DNA from: Loktanella salsilacus
GTDB taxonomy: Bacteria; Pseudomonadota; Alphaproteobacteria; Rhodobacterales; Rhodobacteraceae
Assembly: GCF_900114485.1 (NCBI RefSeq)
Contig: NZ_FOTF01000001.1
Location: 264,739-328,738, forward strand
Reading direction: 5' to 3'
DNA length: 64,000 bases
Every line of letters starts with the position of its first letter. Positions within the stretch are counted from its first letter, which is position 1. The position numbers and the translations under genes are program-made. The notes under the pieces were generated by a model. That model was not told the origin of the DNA, did not search any database, and worked only from the letters and a program-made list of their open reading frames with translations. Shown here piece after piece: positions 18,106 to 27,905 of this stretch.

Positions 18106-18705
18106 ATGGAACCTCTTGCCCTATACCTGCTGGTGCAATTCGCTTTTGCCAGTTCAATCACGCCCGGCCCTAATAACCTGATGCTGATGGCGTCAGGCGC
18201 GAATTATGGCCTGCGCCGGACCCTGCCGCATATGTTGGGCGTCAGTCTGGGCCATAGCTTTATGGTGGTCATGGTGGGGGTCGCGTTGCTGCGGTTGTTT
18301 CATGCGGTCCCGGCGCTGAATACCGTGCTGACCGTTGGCGCAGTCCTTTATATGACCTGGCTTGCGTGGAAAATCGCGACGGCCTTGCCGCCAGAGGCAT
18401 CACGCGTCACCGGCAAACCTTTTACATTTTTGCAAGCGGCGGCGTTTCAATGGGTGAACCCCAAGGCTTGGGTCATGGCGATCACGGCCATCACAGCCTA
18501 TGCCCCGCAAGACTGGAGCGTTTGGTCAGGCTCGATGCTCGTGGCGGTCATTTTCCTGTGCACCAATCTGCCGTCGATCACAGTTTGGGCCGTACTTGGT
18601 GTTCAGGTGCGCCGTTTTCTTGGCACGGCCAAACGGCTGCGGATTTTCAACATCACGATGGCCGCGCTGCTGCTGGCCTCACTCTATCCGATGCTTGTGC
18701 ATTAG
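18106..18705 (+). CDS. LysE/RhtB family amino-acid exporter
   Basis: The 199-residue inner-membrane protein has about six hydrophobic segments and the family's N-terminal motif ITPGPNNLMLMASGANYGLR, with FQWVNPKAWVMA in the middle. Members export amino acids such as lysine, threonine or homoserine lactones; the substrate here cannot be told. The ATG at 18106 lies about 80 bases after the hairpin-array terminator. It is convergent with the helicase gene. Confidence 0.88.
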   Translation: MEPLALYLLVQFAFASSITPGPNNLMLMASGANYGLRRTLPHMLGVSLGHSFMVVMVGVALLRLFHAVPALNTVLTVGAVLYMTWLAWKIATALPPEASRVTGKPFTFLQAAAFQWVNPKAWVMAITAITAYAPQDWSVWSGSMLVAVIFLCTNLPSITVWAVLGVQVRRFLGTAKRLRIFNITMAALLLASLYPMLVH

Positions 18706-18765
18706 GATGGGACGGCGGGCGGGGCGTCTTTGGGCGGCAGCCCAAACAGCGCCGCACCGCCGTGA

Positions 18766-21162
18766 TCAGAACGGCACGTCGTCGGCTGCGTCTGCGGCCA
18801 CGATGAATTTAGCGACGACCTTCTTGGACCCCGCCTTGTCGAAAGCGATGTCCAGCTTGTCGCCCTCAATCCCCTCAATCACGCCGTAACCGAATTTCTG
18901 GTGAAACACCCGGTCGCCGGTCGTAAAAGCGCTGACCGCGCTCATATCGATGACCATATTGCGGGCCTCGACCGGCTGGGCCATGCCGCGTTGCTGGCCG
19001 CGTGCCTGCAACCGCCGCCAACCCGGCGAGTTATAGACGTTCGCGTCATGGGCCTTTTGATGCAGGTCCGACATGCTTTCTTCGCGCAGTTTGGGGCTCG
19101 CGCTGCCCGCCATCCCCGCCGCGCCGTAGCCGCCGCCGTAGAGCCCCGGCGGCGTCAGCACCTCGACGTGATCTTCTGGTAGCTCGTCGATAAAGCGGGA
19201 CGGCAATGCGCTTTGCCACTGGCCGTAAACGCGCCGGTTCGCCGCAAAGGAAATCGTGCAAATCGCCTCGGCCCGCGTGATGCCGACATAGGCCAGCCTG
19301 CGTTCTTCCTCGAGCCCCTTCACACCGCTTTCGTCCATGCTGCGCTGGGACGGGAACAAACCATCCTCCCAGCCCGGCAGGAACACGGCGGGAAATTCCA
19401 GACCCTTGGCGGCGTGTAGGGTCATGATGCTGACCTTCTCGCCTTCTTGTTCTGTCTCGTTGTCCATGATCAGCGCGACGTGTTCCAAGAACCCTTGCAG
19501 GTTCTCGAAGTTATCCAGCGCCTTGACCAGTTCTTTCAAGTTCTCGAGCCGGCCCGGTGCCTCTGGCGTTTTGTCGTTTTGCCACATGCCGGTATAGCCG
19601 GATTCGTCCAAGATCATCTCGGCTAGTTCTTGATGCGTATCCGCCTCTGACCGGACTTGCGCGTGCCAGCGATCCAGACCGTCGACCAGTTGCGCCAGTT
19701 CTTTCAGGCCCTTACCGCCCAGCAGTTTGGCCTGCACCACGATCCGCGCGCCTTCGACAAGGCTGACGCCATTGGTCCGTGCGGCCTTTTGGATGGTCTG
19801 CACCGCCTTGTCCCCAAGGCCGCGTTTGGGGGTATTCACGATCCGCTCGAACGCCAGATCATCATCCTGCGATACCGCGAGCCGGAAATAGGCCATCGCG
19901 TCGCGGATTTCCAAACGCTCATAGAATCGCGGCCCGCCGATGACGCGGTAGGGCAGACCGATGGTCAGAAAGCGATCCTCAAAGGCGCGCATCTGGTGGC
20001 TGGCCCGTACCAGAATCGCCATGTGATCAAGGCTGACTTTTTCCAGCCCGCGCGTGCCGCGCTGCAGGGCCTCAATCTCTTCGCCGATCCAGCGGGCTTC
20101 TTCCTCGCCGTCCCAATGACCGATCAAGCGTACTTTTTCGCCGCCCGTCGCCTCGGTGAACAGGGTCTTGCCCAGCCGCCCCTTATTCCCGGCGATCACG
20201 CCAGAGGCGGCAGCCAGAATGTGTTCCGTAGACCGGTAGTTCTGTTCCAGTTTGACAACCGTCGCGCCGGGGAAATCCTGTTCAAACCGCAGAATGTTGC
20301 CGACTTCGGCGCCGCGCCAGCCATAGATCGACTGGTCGTCGTCGCCCACGCAGCAGATATTTTTATGCGCTGCCGCCAGCAGCCGCAGCCACAGGTATTG
20401 GGCAACGTTCGTGTCCTGATATTCGTCCACGAGGATATAGCGAAAGCGCCGCTGATACATTTCCAGCACGTCGGTATGCGTCTGAAAAATCGTGACCATA
20501 TGCAGCAGCAGATCGCCGAAATCGCAGGCATTCAGGTCCAACAGACGGCGTTGATAGGCGGCGTAAAGGTCGACACCTTTTTGATCAAAGGCCCCTGCTT
20601 CGGCCAGCGGCACCTTATCAGGCGTCAGCGCCTTGTTTTTCCACCCGTCGATGATTCCGGCCAGCATGCGCGGCGGCCAGCGCTTTTCATCAATCCCGGC
20701 AGCAATGATCAGCTGTTTCATCAGCCGGATCTGGTCGTCTGTATCCAGAATCGTAAAGTTCGATTTCAGCCCGATCAGTTCCGCATGGCGGCGCAGCAGC
20801 TTGACGCAGATCGCGTGAAAGGTGCCCAGCCACGGCATCCCCTCGACCGTTTCGCCCATCAGGCGGCCGACGCGGTTCTTCATCTCTCTGGCGGCTTTGT
20901 TGGTGAAAGTCACCGCCAACACGTCTTGCGGGCGGGCCGTGCCCGTCACCAAAAGATGCGCGATTCGCGATGTCAGCGCCTTGGTTTTGCCAGTGCCAGC
21001 GCCCGCTAGCATCAACACAGGACCATTCAGCGCCATAACGGCGGCGCGCTGCGCGTCGTTCAGCCCCTCTAGATAAGGGCCGGCACTGCGTTGCGGCATG
21101 GCCCGCTGGCTAAGGGGGCGGGCGGCGGCCTCAAAGGCGTCGTCTTCGGAATAACTGCTCAT
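18766..21162 (-). CDS. uvrD: ATP-dependent DNA helicase UvrD/PcrA
   Basis: SF1A 3'-5' helicase for nucleotide excision and mismatch repair and for removing recombinase filaments. The 798-residue protein has Walker A (AGAGTGKTKALTSR) near residue 50, the Walker B box DEYQDTN, VGDDDQSIYGWRGA, LEQNYRSTEHIL, and the C-terminal SIMTLHAAKGLEF and RRLAYVGITRAE motifs. The C-terminal 100 residues include a basic Tudor-like region (GDRVFHQKFGYGVIEG). I chose the ATG at 21162 because the protein from there (MSSYSEDDAFEAA) resembles relatives; 21174 is an alternative. Confidence 0.94.
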   Translation of the reverse strand: MSSYSEDDAFEAAARPLSQRAMPQRSAGPYLEGLNDAQRAAVMALNGPVLMLAGAGTGKTKALTSRIAHLLVTGTARPQDVLAVTFTNKAAREMKNRVGRLMGETVEGMPWLGTFHAICVKLLRRHAELIGLKSNFTILDTDDQIRLMKQLIIAAGIDEKRWPPRMLAGIIDGWKNKALTPDKVPLAEAGAFDQKGVDLYAAYQRRLLDLNACDFGDLLLHMVTIFQTHTDVLEMYQRRFRYILVDEYQDTNVAQYLWLRLLAAAHKNICCVGDDDQSIYGWRGAEVGNILRFEQDFPGATVVKLEQNYRSTEHILAAASGVIAGNKGRLGKTLFTEATGGEKVRLIGHWDGEEEARWIGEEIEALQRGTRGLEKVSLDHMAILVRASHQMRAFEDRFLTIGLPYRVIGGPRFYERLEIRDAMAYFRLAVSQDDDLAFERIVNTPKRGLGDKAVQTIQKAARTNGVSLVEGARIVVQAKLLGGKGLKELAQLVDGLDRWHAQVRSEADTHQELAEMILDESGYTGMWQNDKTPEAPGRLENLKELVKALDNFENLQGFLEHVALIMDNETEQEGEKVSIMTLHAAKGLEFPAVFLPGWEDGLFPSQRSMDESGVKGLEEERRLAYVGITRAEAICTISFAANRRVYGQWQSALPSRFIDELPEDHVEVLTPPGLYGGGYGAAGMAGSASPKLREESMSDLHQKAHDANVYNSPGWRRLQARGQQRGMAQPVEARNMVIDMSAVSAFTTGDRVFHQKFGYGVIEGIEGDKLDIAFDKAGSKKVVAKFIVAADAADDVPF

Positions 21163-21345
21163 GCCCTTAGGCATACGCCTGAACGCGGCGCAGATAAACC
21201 CCTGTTCACGATCCGTTCACATCACCGCGCGATCAATAAGCGGGCGATCTGCAAAGGGCACACACCCGCCAGCGCCTTTGCGCAACGGCTACTGGACATC
21301 CTTTCAGCAGCGCTTAACAATGCTGCAACTGCAAAAGGGATGACC

Positions 21346-24300
21346 ATGGCCGACTTTGAAAAAATTCTAATCGCAAACCGCGGTGAAATCGCCATCCGCG
21401 TCATGCGTGCTGCAAACGAAATGGGCAAGAAAACCGTCGCGGTTTATGCCGAAGAGGACAAGCTGTCGCTGCACCGCTTTAAAGCGGACGAAGCCTACCG
21501 CATCGGCGAAGGCATGGGCCCCGTCGCGGCCTACCTGAGCATCGAAGAGATTATCCGCGTCGCCAAGGATTGCGGCGCTGACGCGATCCACCCCGGTTAT
21601 GGCCTGCTGTCCGAGAACCCCGATTTCGTTGACGCCTGCACCGCGAACGGCATTACATTCATCGGCCCCAAAGCCGAAACCATGCGCCAGTTGGGCGACA
21701 AAGCCAGCGCGCGCCAAGTCGCGATCGACGCTGGCGTGCCGGTCATCCCCGCCACGCCCGTGCTGGGCGATGATATGGAGCTGATCAAAAAACAAGCGGC
21801 AGAGGTCGGCTATCCCTTGATGCTAAAGGCATCCTGGGGCGGCGGCGGGCGCGGGATGCGGGCGATCAACTCTGAAAAAGAGCTAGAGGAAAAAGTCCGC
21901 GAAGGCCGCCGCGAAGCCGAGGCCGCCTTTGGCAACGGCGAGGGTTATCTGGAAAAGATGATCATCAAGGCGCGTCACGTCGAGGTGCAGATCCTTGGCG
22001 ACAACCAAGGCAACATCTATCACCTGTGGGAGCGTGACTGTTCCGTCCAGCGCCGCAACCAAAAGGTCGTGGAACGCGCCCCTGCCCCGTACCTGTCCAG
22101 CGCGCAGCGCGAGCAGATCTGTAATCTGGGCAAGAAAATCTGCCAGCACGTGAATTACGAATGTGCCGGCACCGTCGAATTCCTGATGGATATGGAAAAC
22201 GGAGAGTTCTACTTCATCGAAGTGAACCCCCGCGTGCAGGTTGAGCACACCGTGACCGAAGAGGTCACCGGTATCGACATCGTCCGCGCCCAAATCCTAA
22301 TCGCAGAAGGCAAATCACTGGTCGAGGCGACGGGCTGCGCGTCGCAGTATGACGTCAAGCTTGACGGTCACGCGCTGCAATGCCGGGTCACGACAGAAGA
22401 CCCGCAAAACAACTTCATCCCCGATTACGGCCGCATCCAGATGTATCGCAGCGCCACTGGTCCGGGCATCCGCCTTGACGGCGGCACCGCTTATTCCGGC
22501 GCTGTGATCACACGGTATTACGACAGCCTGCTGACCAAGGTCACGGCCCGCGCGCCCACGCCTGAAATGGCGATTGCCCGCATGGACCGCGCCCTGCGCG
22601 AATTCCGTATTCGCGGCGTGTCGACGAACATCGCGTTTGTGGAAAACCTGCTGAAGCATCCGACGTTCCTGAACAACGAATACCACACCAAGTTCATTGA
22701 CCAGACGCCAGAGCTGTTCGACTTCAAGCCGCGCCGCGACCGGGCGACGAAGATCCTGACCTATGTCGCTGATATCACTGTGAACGGTCACCCGGAAACT
22801 GCCGGCCGCCCGCGCCCTGCGGCGGATGTGAAGCTGCCGAAAGCGCCGGTCAAATCGCTGGAAAAGATGATCCCCGGCACGCGCCAAATTCTGGACGAGC
22901 AAGGCCCCAAGGCCGTCGCCCAGTGGATGAAAGACCAGCCGCAACTGCTGATCACCGACACCACGATGCGCGACGGGCACCAATCCTTGCTGGCGACGCG
23001 GATGCGGTCCATCGACATGGTCACGGTCGCCCCGACCTATGCCGCCAAGATGCATCAGCTGTTTTCGGTTGAATGCTGGGGCGGCGCAACCTTTGACGTC
23101 GCCTACCGCTTTTTGCAGGAATGCCCGTGGCAGCGTCTGCGCGATATTCGCGAAAAGATGCCGAACGTCATGACGCAGATGCTGCTGCGTGCATCGAACG
23201 GCGTCGGCTACACCAACTATCCTGATAACGTCGTGCAAAGCTTTGTCGCGCAGGCGGCAACGTCCGGCGTTGACGTGTTCCGCGTCTTCGACAGCCTGAA
23301 CTGGGTCGAAAACATGCGCGTCGCCATGGATGCGGTGATCGAATCGAACAAGGTGCTAGAAGCGTCTATCTGCTATACCGGCGACATGCTGGACCCGGAC
23401 CGCGCCAAGTATGACCTGAAATACTACGTCGCGATGGCCAAAGAGCTAGAGGCCGCAGGTGCCCACGTTCTGGGTCTGAAAGACATGGCTGGCCTGCTGA
23501 AAGCCCCAGCCGCAGCGCAACTGTTCAAAGCGCTCAAAGAAGAGGTCGGCCTGCCGATCCACTTCCACACGCACGATACATCTGGCGCTGCGATTTCCAC
23601 CGTGCTAGCCGCATCGGCGGCGGGCGTTGATTGTATTGACGCCGCGATGGACAGCTTTTCGGGCAACACATCGCAGCCGACGCTGGGATCAATCGTCGAG
23701 GCGCTGCGCGGCACTGACCGCGATACGGGCCTTGATATCAAGGCGATCCGCGAGATCAGCAACTATTGGGAACAGGTCCGCGCGCATTATCTGGCGTTCG
23801 AATCTGGCCTGCAGGCCCCCGCGTCAGAGGTCTATCTGCACGAGATGCCCGGCGGCCAGTTCACCAACCTTAAGGCGCAGGCCCGCAGCCTTGGCCTAGA
23901 GGATCGCTGGCATGAGGTCGCCCAGACCTATGCCGATGTGAACCAGATGTTTGGTGATATCGTAAAGGTCACGCCATCGTCCAAGGTCGTTGGCGACATG
24001 GCCCTGATGATGGTGTCACAGAACCTGACCCGGTCGCAGGTCGAGGACCCTAAGGTTGACGTGTCCTTCCCGGATTCGGTGATCGATATGATGAAGGGCA
24101 GCCTGGGCCAACCGCCGGGCGGCTGGCCTGCGGGCATTCAGAAAAAGGTGCTTAAGGGCGAAAAGCCGAACCTTGATCGCCCCGGCAAGCACCTGAAGCC
24201 TGTCGATCTGGCCGTTGTGAAGGCAGAGTTGACCGAGAAAGTCGGACATGAGGTCGATGGCGAGGATCTGAACGGATATCTGATGTATCCCAAGGTCTTT

Positions 24301-24786
24301 ACCGATTACGCCGCACGCCACGATATCTATGGCCCGGTGCGGACGCTGCCGACCAAGACCTTCTTTTACGGGATGGAACCCGGCGAGGAAATCAGCGCCG
24401 AAATCGACCCCGGCAAAACGCTGGAAGTACGTATGCAGGCCGTGTCCGACATGAATGAGGACGGCGAGGTGAAGGTGTTCTTTGAATTGAACGGCCAGCC
24501 CCGCACCATCCGTGTGCTCAACCGTCTGGCCGCTGCCGACCGCGTGCAGAACCGCAAGGCAGAGCTGGGCAACCCCAACCACATCGGCGCGCCAATGCCC
24601 GGTGTTGTGGCCACTGTCGCTGCTGTTGTCGGTGCAAAGGTCAAAGAAGGCGATTTGCTGCTGACGATTGAAGCGATGAAAATGGAGACCGGCATCCACG
24701 CCGACCGCGACGCTGTGATCAAGGCCGTGTTGGTTGGCGCTGGTAGCCAGATCGACGCCAAAGATCTGCTGATCGAGCTGGAATGA
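21346..24786 (+). CDS. pyc: Pyruvate carboxylase
   Basis: Biotin enzyme that carboxylates pyruvate to oxaloacetate to refill the TCA cycle. The 1146-residue chain holds all domains: N-terminal biotin carboxylase (MADFEKILIANRGEIAIRV; about 1-450 with EVNPRVQVEHTVTEEVTGID), carboxyltransferase from about residue 535 (DTTMRDGHQSLLATR, then HFHTHDTSG), an allosteric linker, and a C-terminal biotinyl domain with EAMKMET, the biotinylated lysine at position 1112. I chose the ATG at 21346 because an AAAAGGG site lies six bases upstream; an ATG at 21340 is too close. It is divergent from uvrD. Confidence 0.97.
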   Translation: MADFEKILIANRGEIAIRVMRAANEMGKKTVAVYAEEDKLSLHRFKADEAYRIGEGMGPVAAYLSIEEIIRVAKDCGADAIHPGYGLLSENPDFVDACTANGITFIGPKAETMRQLGDKASARQVAIDAGVPVIPATPVLGDDMELIKKQAAEVGYPLMLKASWGGGGRGMRAINSEKELEEKVREGRREAEAAFGNGEGYLEKMIIKARHVEVQILGDNQGNIYHLWERDCSVQRRNQKVVERAPAPYLSSAQREQICNLGKKICQHVNYECAGTVEFLMDMENGEFYFIEVNPRVQVEHTVTEEVTGIDIVRAQILIAEGKSLVEATGCASQYDVKLDGHALQCRVTTEDPQNNFIPDYGRIQMYRSATGPGIRLDGGTAYSGAVITRYYDSLLTKVTARAPTPEMAIARMDRALREFRIRGVSTNIAFVENLLKHPTFLNNEYHTKFIDQTPELFDFKPRRDRATKILTYVADITVNGHPETAGRPRPAADVKLPKAPVKSLEKMIPGTRQILDEQGPKAVAQWMKDQPQLLITDTTMRDGHQSLLATRMRSIDMVTVAPTYAAKMHQLFSVECWGGATFDVAYRFLQECPWQRLRDIREKMPNVMTQMLLRASNGVGYTNYPDNVVQSFVAQAATSGVDVFRVFDSLNWVENMRVAMDAVIESNKVLEASICYTGDMLDPDRAKYDLKYYVAMAKELEAAGAHVLGLKDMAGLLKAPAAAQLFKALKEEVGLPIHFHTHDTSGAAISTVLAASAAGVDCIDAAMDSFSGNTSQPTLGSIVEALRGTDRDTGLDIKAIREISNYWEQVRAHYLAFESGLQAPASEVYLHEMPGGQFTNLKAQARSLGLEDRWHEVAQTYADVNQMFGDIVKVTPSSKVVGDMALMMVSQNLTRSQVEDPKVDVSFPDSVIDMMKGSLGQPPGGWPAGIQKKVLKGEKPNLDRPGKHLKPVDLAVVKAELTEKVGHEVDGEDLNGYLMYPKVFTDYAARHDIYGPVRTLPTKTFFYGMEPGEEISAEIDPGKTLEVRMQAVSDMNEDGEVKVFFELNGQPRTIRVLNRLAAADRVQNRKAELGNPNHIGAPMPGVVATVAAVVGAKVKEGDLLLTIEAMKMETGIHADRDAVIKAVLVGAGSQIDAKDLLIELE

Positions 24787-24792
24787 GTTAAT

Positions 24793-24812
24793 CCGCCCCC
24801 TGATGGGGGCGG
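24793..24812 (+). terminator. Terminator hairpin after pyc
   Basis: CCGCCCCC and GGGGGCGG pair over 8 bp around TGAT, seven bases after the pyc stop. No T-run follows directly, since the next bases are ATGCCTCC of a dispersed intergenic element. Confidence 0.55.
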
Positions 24813-24814
24813 AT

Positions 24815-24847
24815 GCCTCCGGCGGGAGTATTTGGGGCAAGATGAAG
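24815..24847 (+). repeat. Dispersed intergenic element, copy 2
   Basis: GCCTCCGGCGGGAGTATTT followed by GGGGCAAGATGAAG. It is the best-preserved copy of a family seen at five other intergenic sites in the window. It follows the pyc terminator hairpin. Confidence 0.55.
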
Positions 24848-24938
24848 ACTGTGGCCCGGATAAGAAATTACGGTTTCGGGGCACATTTCCTCTTGCGGCG
24901 GGCGTGCAGTGTTTATAGATCACGCCTACCGACGGGAC

Positions 24939-25013
24939 GCGGGCGTAGCTCAGGGGTAGAGCATAACCTTGCCAAGGTTAGGGTCGAGAGTTCGAATCTC
25001 TTCGCCCGCTCCA
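24939..25013 (+). tRNA. tRNA-Gly (GCC), copy 1
   Basis: A 75-base cloverleaf with acceptor stem GCGGGCG and CGCCCGC, anticodon loop TTGCCAA giving anticodon GCC, T-arm GAGAGTTCGAATCTC and an encoded CCA end. It is identical to the copy at 25151. Confidence 0.97.
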
Positions 25014-25027
25014 GTCGGTCAAAACGA

Positions 25028-25055
25028 AAAGGGTCGCCCTGTTGGGCGGCCCTTT
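25028..25055 (+). terminator. Hairpin after tRNA-Gly copy 1
   Basis: AAAGGGTCGCCC and GGGCGGCCCTTT pair around TGTT (one U-G). It begins 15 bases after the tRNA and probably ends its transcript, though no long T-run follows. The same hairpin, with a C instead of T, follows the second tRNA copy. Confidence 0.6.
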
Positions 25056-25150
25056 CGCGTTTCAGGGTCTTGAAAAATCTTGCAGATTTTTGTGCGATTG
25101 CCCCTTGCGACTGCCGCGCGGCTTTTGTAAATCCCCACTCACCGACGGAC

Positions 25151-25225
25151 GCGGGCGTAGCTCAGGGGTAGAGCATAACCTTGCCAAGGTTAGGGTCGAG
25201 AGTTCGAATCTCTTCGCCCGCTCCA
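25151..25225 (+). tRNA. tRNA-Gly (GCC), copy 2
   Basis: Identical in sequence to the tRNA at 24939: 75 bases, anticodon GCC, encoded CCA. Confidence 0.97.
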
Positions 25226-25238
25226 TCGGTCAAAACGA

Positions 25239-25266
25239 AAAGGGCCGCCCTGTTGGGCGGCCCTTT
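25239..25266. terminator. Hairpin after tRNA-Gly copy 2
   Basis: AAAGGGCCGCCC pairs perfectly with GGGCGGCCCTTT around TGTT. It lies between the tRNA and the convergent RAM-domain gene and may serve both strands. Confidence 0.65.
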
Positions 25267-25272
25267 CGCGTT

Positions 25273-25512
25273 TCAGAACGCTTTAAAGGTGAGCGTTGTC
25301 AGGGTGCGTTCGATCCCTTTGATGCCAGCGACGCTTTCGTTGATGAAATGGCCGACGTCACGATCTGTTGGCACGTAGGCCTTCATCAGCAGGTCGAAAT
25401 CGCCGCTGGTGGAATAAAGCTCTGAATGGATTTCGCGCAGGGCAATGGCGTCGGCGACATCGTAGGTGGTGCCGGGGGTGCAGCGAATCTGGACGAAAAC
25501 GCAGGTGGTCAT
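25273..25512 (-). CDS. Stand-alone Lrp/AsnC ligand-binding (RAM) domain protein
   Basis: The 79-residue protein from the ATG at 25512 ([20 protein letters not shown]) has the fold of the C-terminal ligand-binding domain of Lrp/AsnC regulators, with no DNA-binding part. The RAM domain binds amino acids and drives oligomerisation, and free-standing versions occur in many alphaproteobacteria. Key segments are [18 protein letters not shown] and [13 protein letters not shown]. It is divergent from hisB, with a 120-base gap between starts. A role in amino-acid sensing near the his genes is inference. Confidence 0.8.
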   Translation of the reverse strand: MTTCVFVQIRCTPGTTYDVADAIALREIHSELYSTSGDFDLLMKAYVPTDRDVGHFINESVAGIKGIERTLTTLTFKAF

Positions 25513-25632
25513 AGGCTTGGCCTTTCTTTGGAGTTGCGCCGAACTTGCACCACAGGGGCGCGGCGCGCAATCGGTGCCTTGGCGCAGGCCCCGCCCCTGC
25601 CTATAAGGCCCCAAGACATAAGGGAGACGCCG

Positions 25633-26223
25633 ATGCGCACCGCCACTATCACCCGCCAGACCGCCGAGACGCAGATCAGCGTCACGCTGAATTTGGACGG
25701 CACCGGAGTTTACGACAACCAGACCGGTATTGGTTTTTTCGACCACATGCTGGACCAGCTGTCACGTCACGCGCTGATCGACATGACCATCCGCACGTCA
25801 GGCGATCTGCACATCGACGACCACCACACGGTCGAGGATACGGGCATCGCCATCGGGCAGGCGCTTGTGCAGGCGCTGGGTGATAAGCGCGGCATCAACC
25901 GCTACGCCGATTGCCACCTTGCAATGGACGACGCGCAGGTGCGCTGTGCGCTGGATCTGTCGGGACGCCCCTATTTGATCTGCAATCTGGATCTGCCGTT
26001 TGGCAAGATCGGGCCCAGCTTTGACACAGAGCTGGTGCGCGAATTCTTTCAGGCGCTGTCCACCCATGGCGGCATCACGCTGCACATCGATCGGCTGCAC
26101 GGCTTTAACGCCCACCACATTACCGAGGCGGCGTTCAAATCCGTTGCCCGCGCGTTGCGCATGGCGATCGAAGTTGATCCGCGCAAAGCTGACGCCATTC
26201 CATCGACCAAGGGTAGCCTGTGA
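25633..26223 (+). CDS. hisB: Imidazoleglycerol-phosphate dehydratase HisB
   Basis: Catalyses the dehydration of imidazoleglycerol phosphate in histidine synthesis. The 196-residue monofunctional form lacks the phosphatase domain of the enteric fusion. Metal-binding repeats are visible: [13 protein letters not shown] and [11 protein letters not shown] in the first half, and [14 protein letters not shown] in the second. A GGGAG site lies six bases before the ATG at 25633. The stop overlaps the hisH start as GTGA. Confidence 0.96.
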   Translation: MRTATITRQTAETQISVTLNLDGTGVYDNQTGIGFFDHMLDQLSRHALIDMTIRTSGDLHIDDHHTVEDTGIAIGQALVQALGDKRGINRYADCHLAMDDAQVRCALDLSGRPYLICNLDLPFGKIGPSFDTELVREFFQALSTHGGITLHIDRLHGFNAHHITEAAFKSVARALRMAIEVDPRKADAIPSTKGSL

Positions 26224-26861
26224 CCACCACCGTTCTGATTGACTACGACAGCGGCAATCTGCACTCGGCGCAAAAAGCGTTCGAGCGGATGGCGCGGGAA
26301 ACGGACGCCGGGCAGATCGTTGTGACGGGCGATCCTGATGCCGTGGCTAAGGCGGACCGCATTGTGTTGCCGGGCGACGGGGCCTTTCCCCATTGCCGCA
26401 ATTCACTGTTCGAGCATGGCGCGCTGGCCGAGGCCTTGACCCAGGCAGTAGAGCAGCGCGGCGTGCCCTTTATGGGGATTTGTGTCGGGATGCAGATGCT
26501 GGCCAGCACCGGATTCGAGTACGAATCGGTGCAGGGTCTTGGCTGGATCCCCGGTGAAATCCGCCGCATTACCCCAGCCGATCCCGCGCTAAAGATCCCG
26601 CATATGGGCTGGAACGATCTGGTTATTGACCAGCCGCATCCGGTGCTGGCGGGGCTGGCGACGGGTGATCACGCGTATTTCGTGCACTCTTATGCGATGC
26701 AGGTCACGGACCCCGCGCATTTGCTGGCGCATGTCGATTATGCGGGCGATGTGACGGCCATTGTTGGCCGCGACAACATCGTCGGCACGCAGTTCCATCC
26801 AGAGAAAAGCCAAGATGCCGGTCTGCGCCTGATCGCCAACTTTCTGAACTGGAAACCCTGA
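26220..26861 (+). CDS. hisH: Imidazole glycerol phosphate synthase glutamine amidotransferase subunit HisH
   Basis: Class I amidotransferase that supplies ammonia from glutamine to HisF. The 213-residue protein has [11 protein letters not shown] at the N-terminus, the nucleophile cysteine in GICVGMQML near residue 84, and the catalytic His/Glu in [10 protein letters not shown] near the C-terminus. The GTG start overlaps the hisB stop. Confidence 0.95.
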   Translation: MTTTVLIDYDSGNLHSAQKAFERMARETDAGQIVVTGDPDAVAKADRIVLPGDGAFPHCRNSLFEHGALAEALTQAVEQRGVPFMGICVGMQMLASTGFEYESVQGLGWIPGEIRRITPADPALKIPHMGWNDLVIDQPHPVLAGLATGDHAYFVHSYAMQVTDPAHLLAHVDYAGDVTAIVGRDNIVGTQFHPEKSQDAGLRLIANFLNWKP

Positions 26862-26878
26862 CCCAAAGGACCGCTGCC

Positions 26879-27790
26879 ATGGATATCGCTGCGATCCTGG
26901 ACGACATCGGCGCAGCCATGGCCCGCGCGCCGGACCGGGGCCGCGTGGCCAGCTATATCCCAGAGCTTGCGGGCGTTGACCCCGGCCGTTTTGGTATGGC
27001 GGTCGCCCTGCCCGACGGCCGGATGTTCAGCACCGGTGACGCGGCGGCGGCGTTTTCGATCCAAAGCATCAGCAAAGTCTTTACCCTCGCGCTGGCGCTG
27101 GGGCGTATGGGCGATCAGTTTTGGACCCGCGTCGGGCGCGAACCGTCGGGGCAAGCCTTTAACTCTATCCTGCAGCTGGAACATGAAGGCGGCATTCCCC
27201 GTAATCCGTTTATCAACGCGGGTGCCATCGCGACCACTGATGCCGCGCTGGCGGGCCACGCACCGCGCGAGTTTCTGGGCGAATTGCTGCGTTTCATCCG
27301 CACCGCGGCGGGCGACGAATCAATCCATATCAACGAAAAAGTCGCCGCGTCAGAGCAAGCGACCGGCGATCTGAACCGGTCGCTTGCCTATTTCATGGCC
27401 GCCCACGGCAATATGGTGAACCCTGTTGAACAAACCTTGGGGGCCTATTTCCATCAATGCGCGGTCGAAATGTCCTGCATCCAGCTTGCGAAAGCGGCGC
27501 TATTCCTGACCGGAACCGAAGGCGCGCCGCGGCTGGTATCCCCTGCCCGCCGGCGGCGGATCAATGCGATGATGATGCTGTGCGGGCATTACGACGCCTC
27601 TGGCGATTTTGCCTACCGCGTTGGTTTGCCCGGGAAAAGCGGTGTGGGCGGCGGCATCATGGTCGTGGCCCCGGCCAAGGCAGGGATTGCGGTATGGTCG
27701 CCGGGTTTGAACGCGCAGGGCAATTCCAAGCTGGGCACTGACGCTGTCGAAATGTTTGCCCGCGCGACGGGCTGGTCGGTTTTTGACTAA
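26879..27790 (+). CDS. glsA: Glutaminase (serine-type, GlsA family)
   Basis: Hydrolyses glutamine to glutamate and ammonia in the cytoplasm. The 303-residue length is typical. It has the serine-lysine pair in [14 protein letters not shown] near residue 62, the NPFINAGAI segment, [20 protein letters not shown], and [15 protein letters not shown] near the C-terminus. It starts 17 bases after hisH on the same strand and is probably cotranscribed, which is notable because HisH itself is a glutamine-hydrolysing subunit. Confidence 0.94.
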   Translation: MDIAAILDDIGAAMARAPDRGRVASYIPELAGVDPGRFGMAVALPDGRMFSTGDAAAAFSIQSISKVFTLALALGRMGDQFWTRVGREPSGQAFNSILQLEHEGGIPRNPFINAGAIATTDAALAGHAPREFLGELLRFIRTAAGDESIHINEKVAASEQATGDLNRSLAYFMAAHGNMVNPVEQTLGAYFHQCAVEMSCIQLAKAALFLTGTEGAPRLVSPARRRRINAMMMLCGHYDASGDFAYRVGLPGKSGVGGGIMVVAPAKAGIAVWSPGLNAQGNSKLGTDAVEMFARATGWSVFD

Positions 27791-27905
27791 GCGCCAAATC
27801 GCACCGCCTGCGGCAACAATCTGCCGACGGATTATCGCATTGTTTACCAATGACGCGGCGGCAGGCTAAGCCCGTCCTTAGGGACAACATCAACAGGCCA
27901 AAAAA

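Larger units (their letters stand above)
24928..25270 (+). repeat. Tandem duplication of the tRNA-Gly unit
   Basis: The segment from about 24928 to 25060 recurs from about 25141 to 25270, an offset of 212 bases. It covers the short leader, the whole tRNA-Gly(GCC) and the following hairpin. The tRNA copies are identical and the hairpins differ by one base, so the duplication is recent or kept uniform by gene conversion. Confidence 0.85.
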
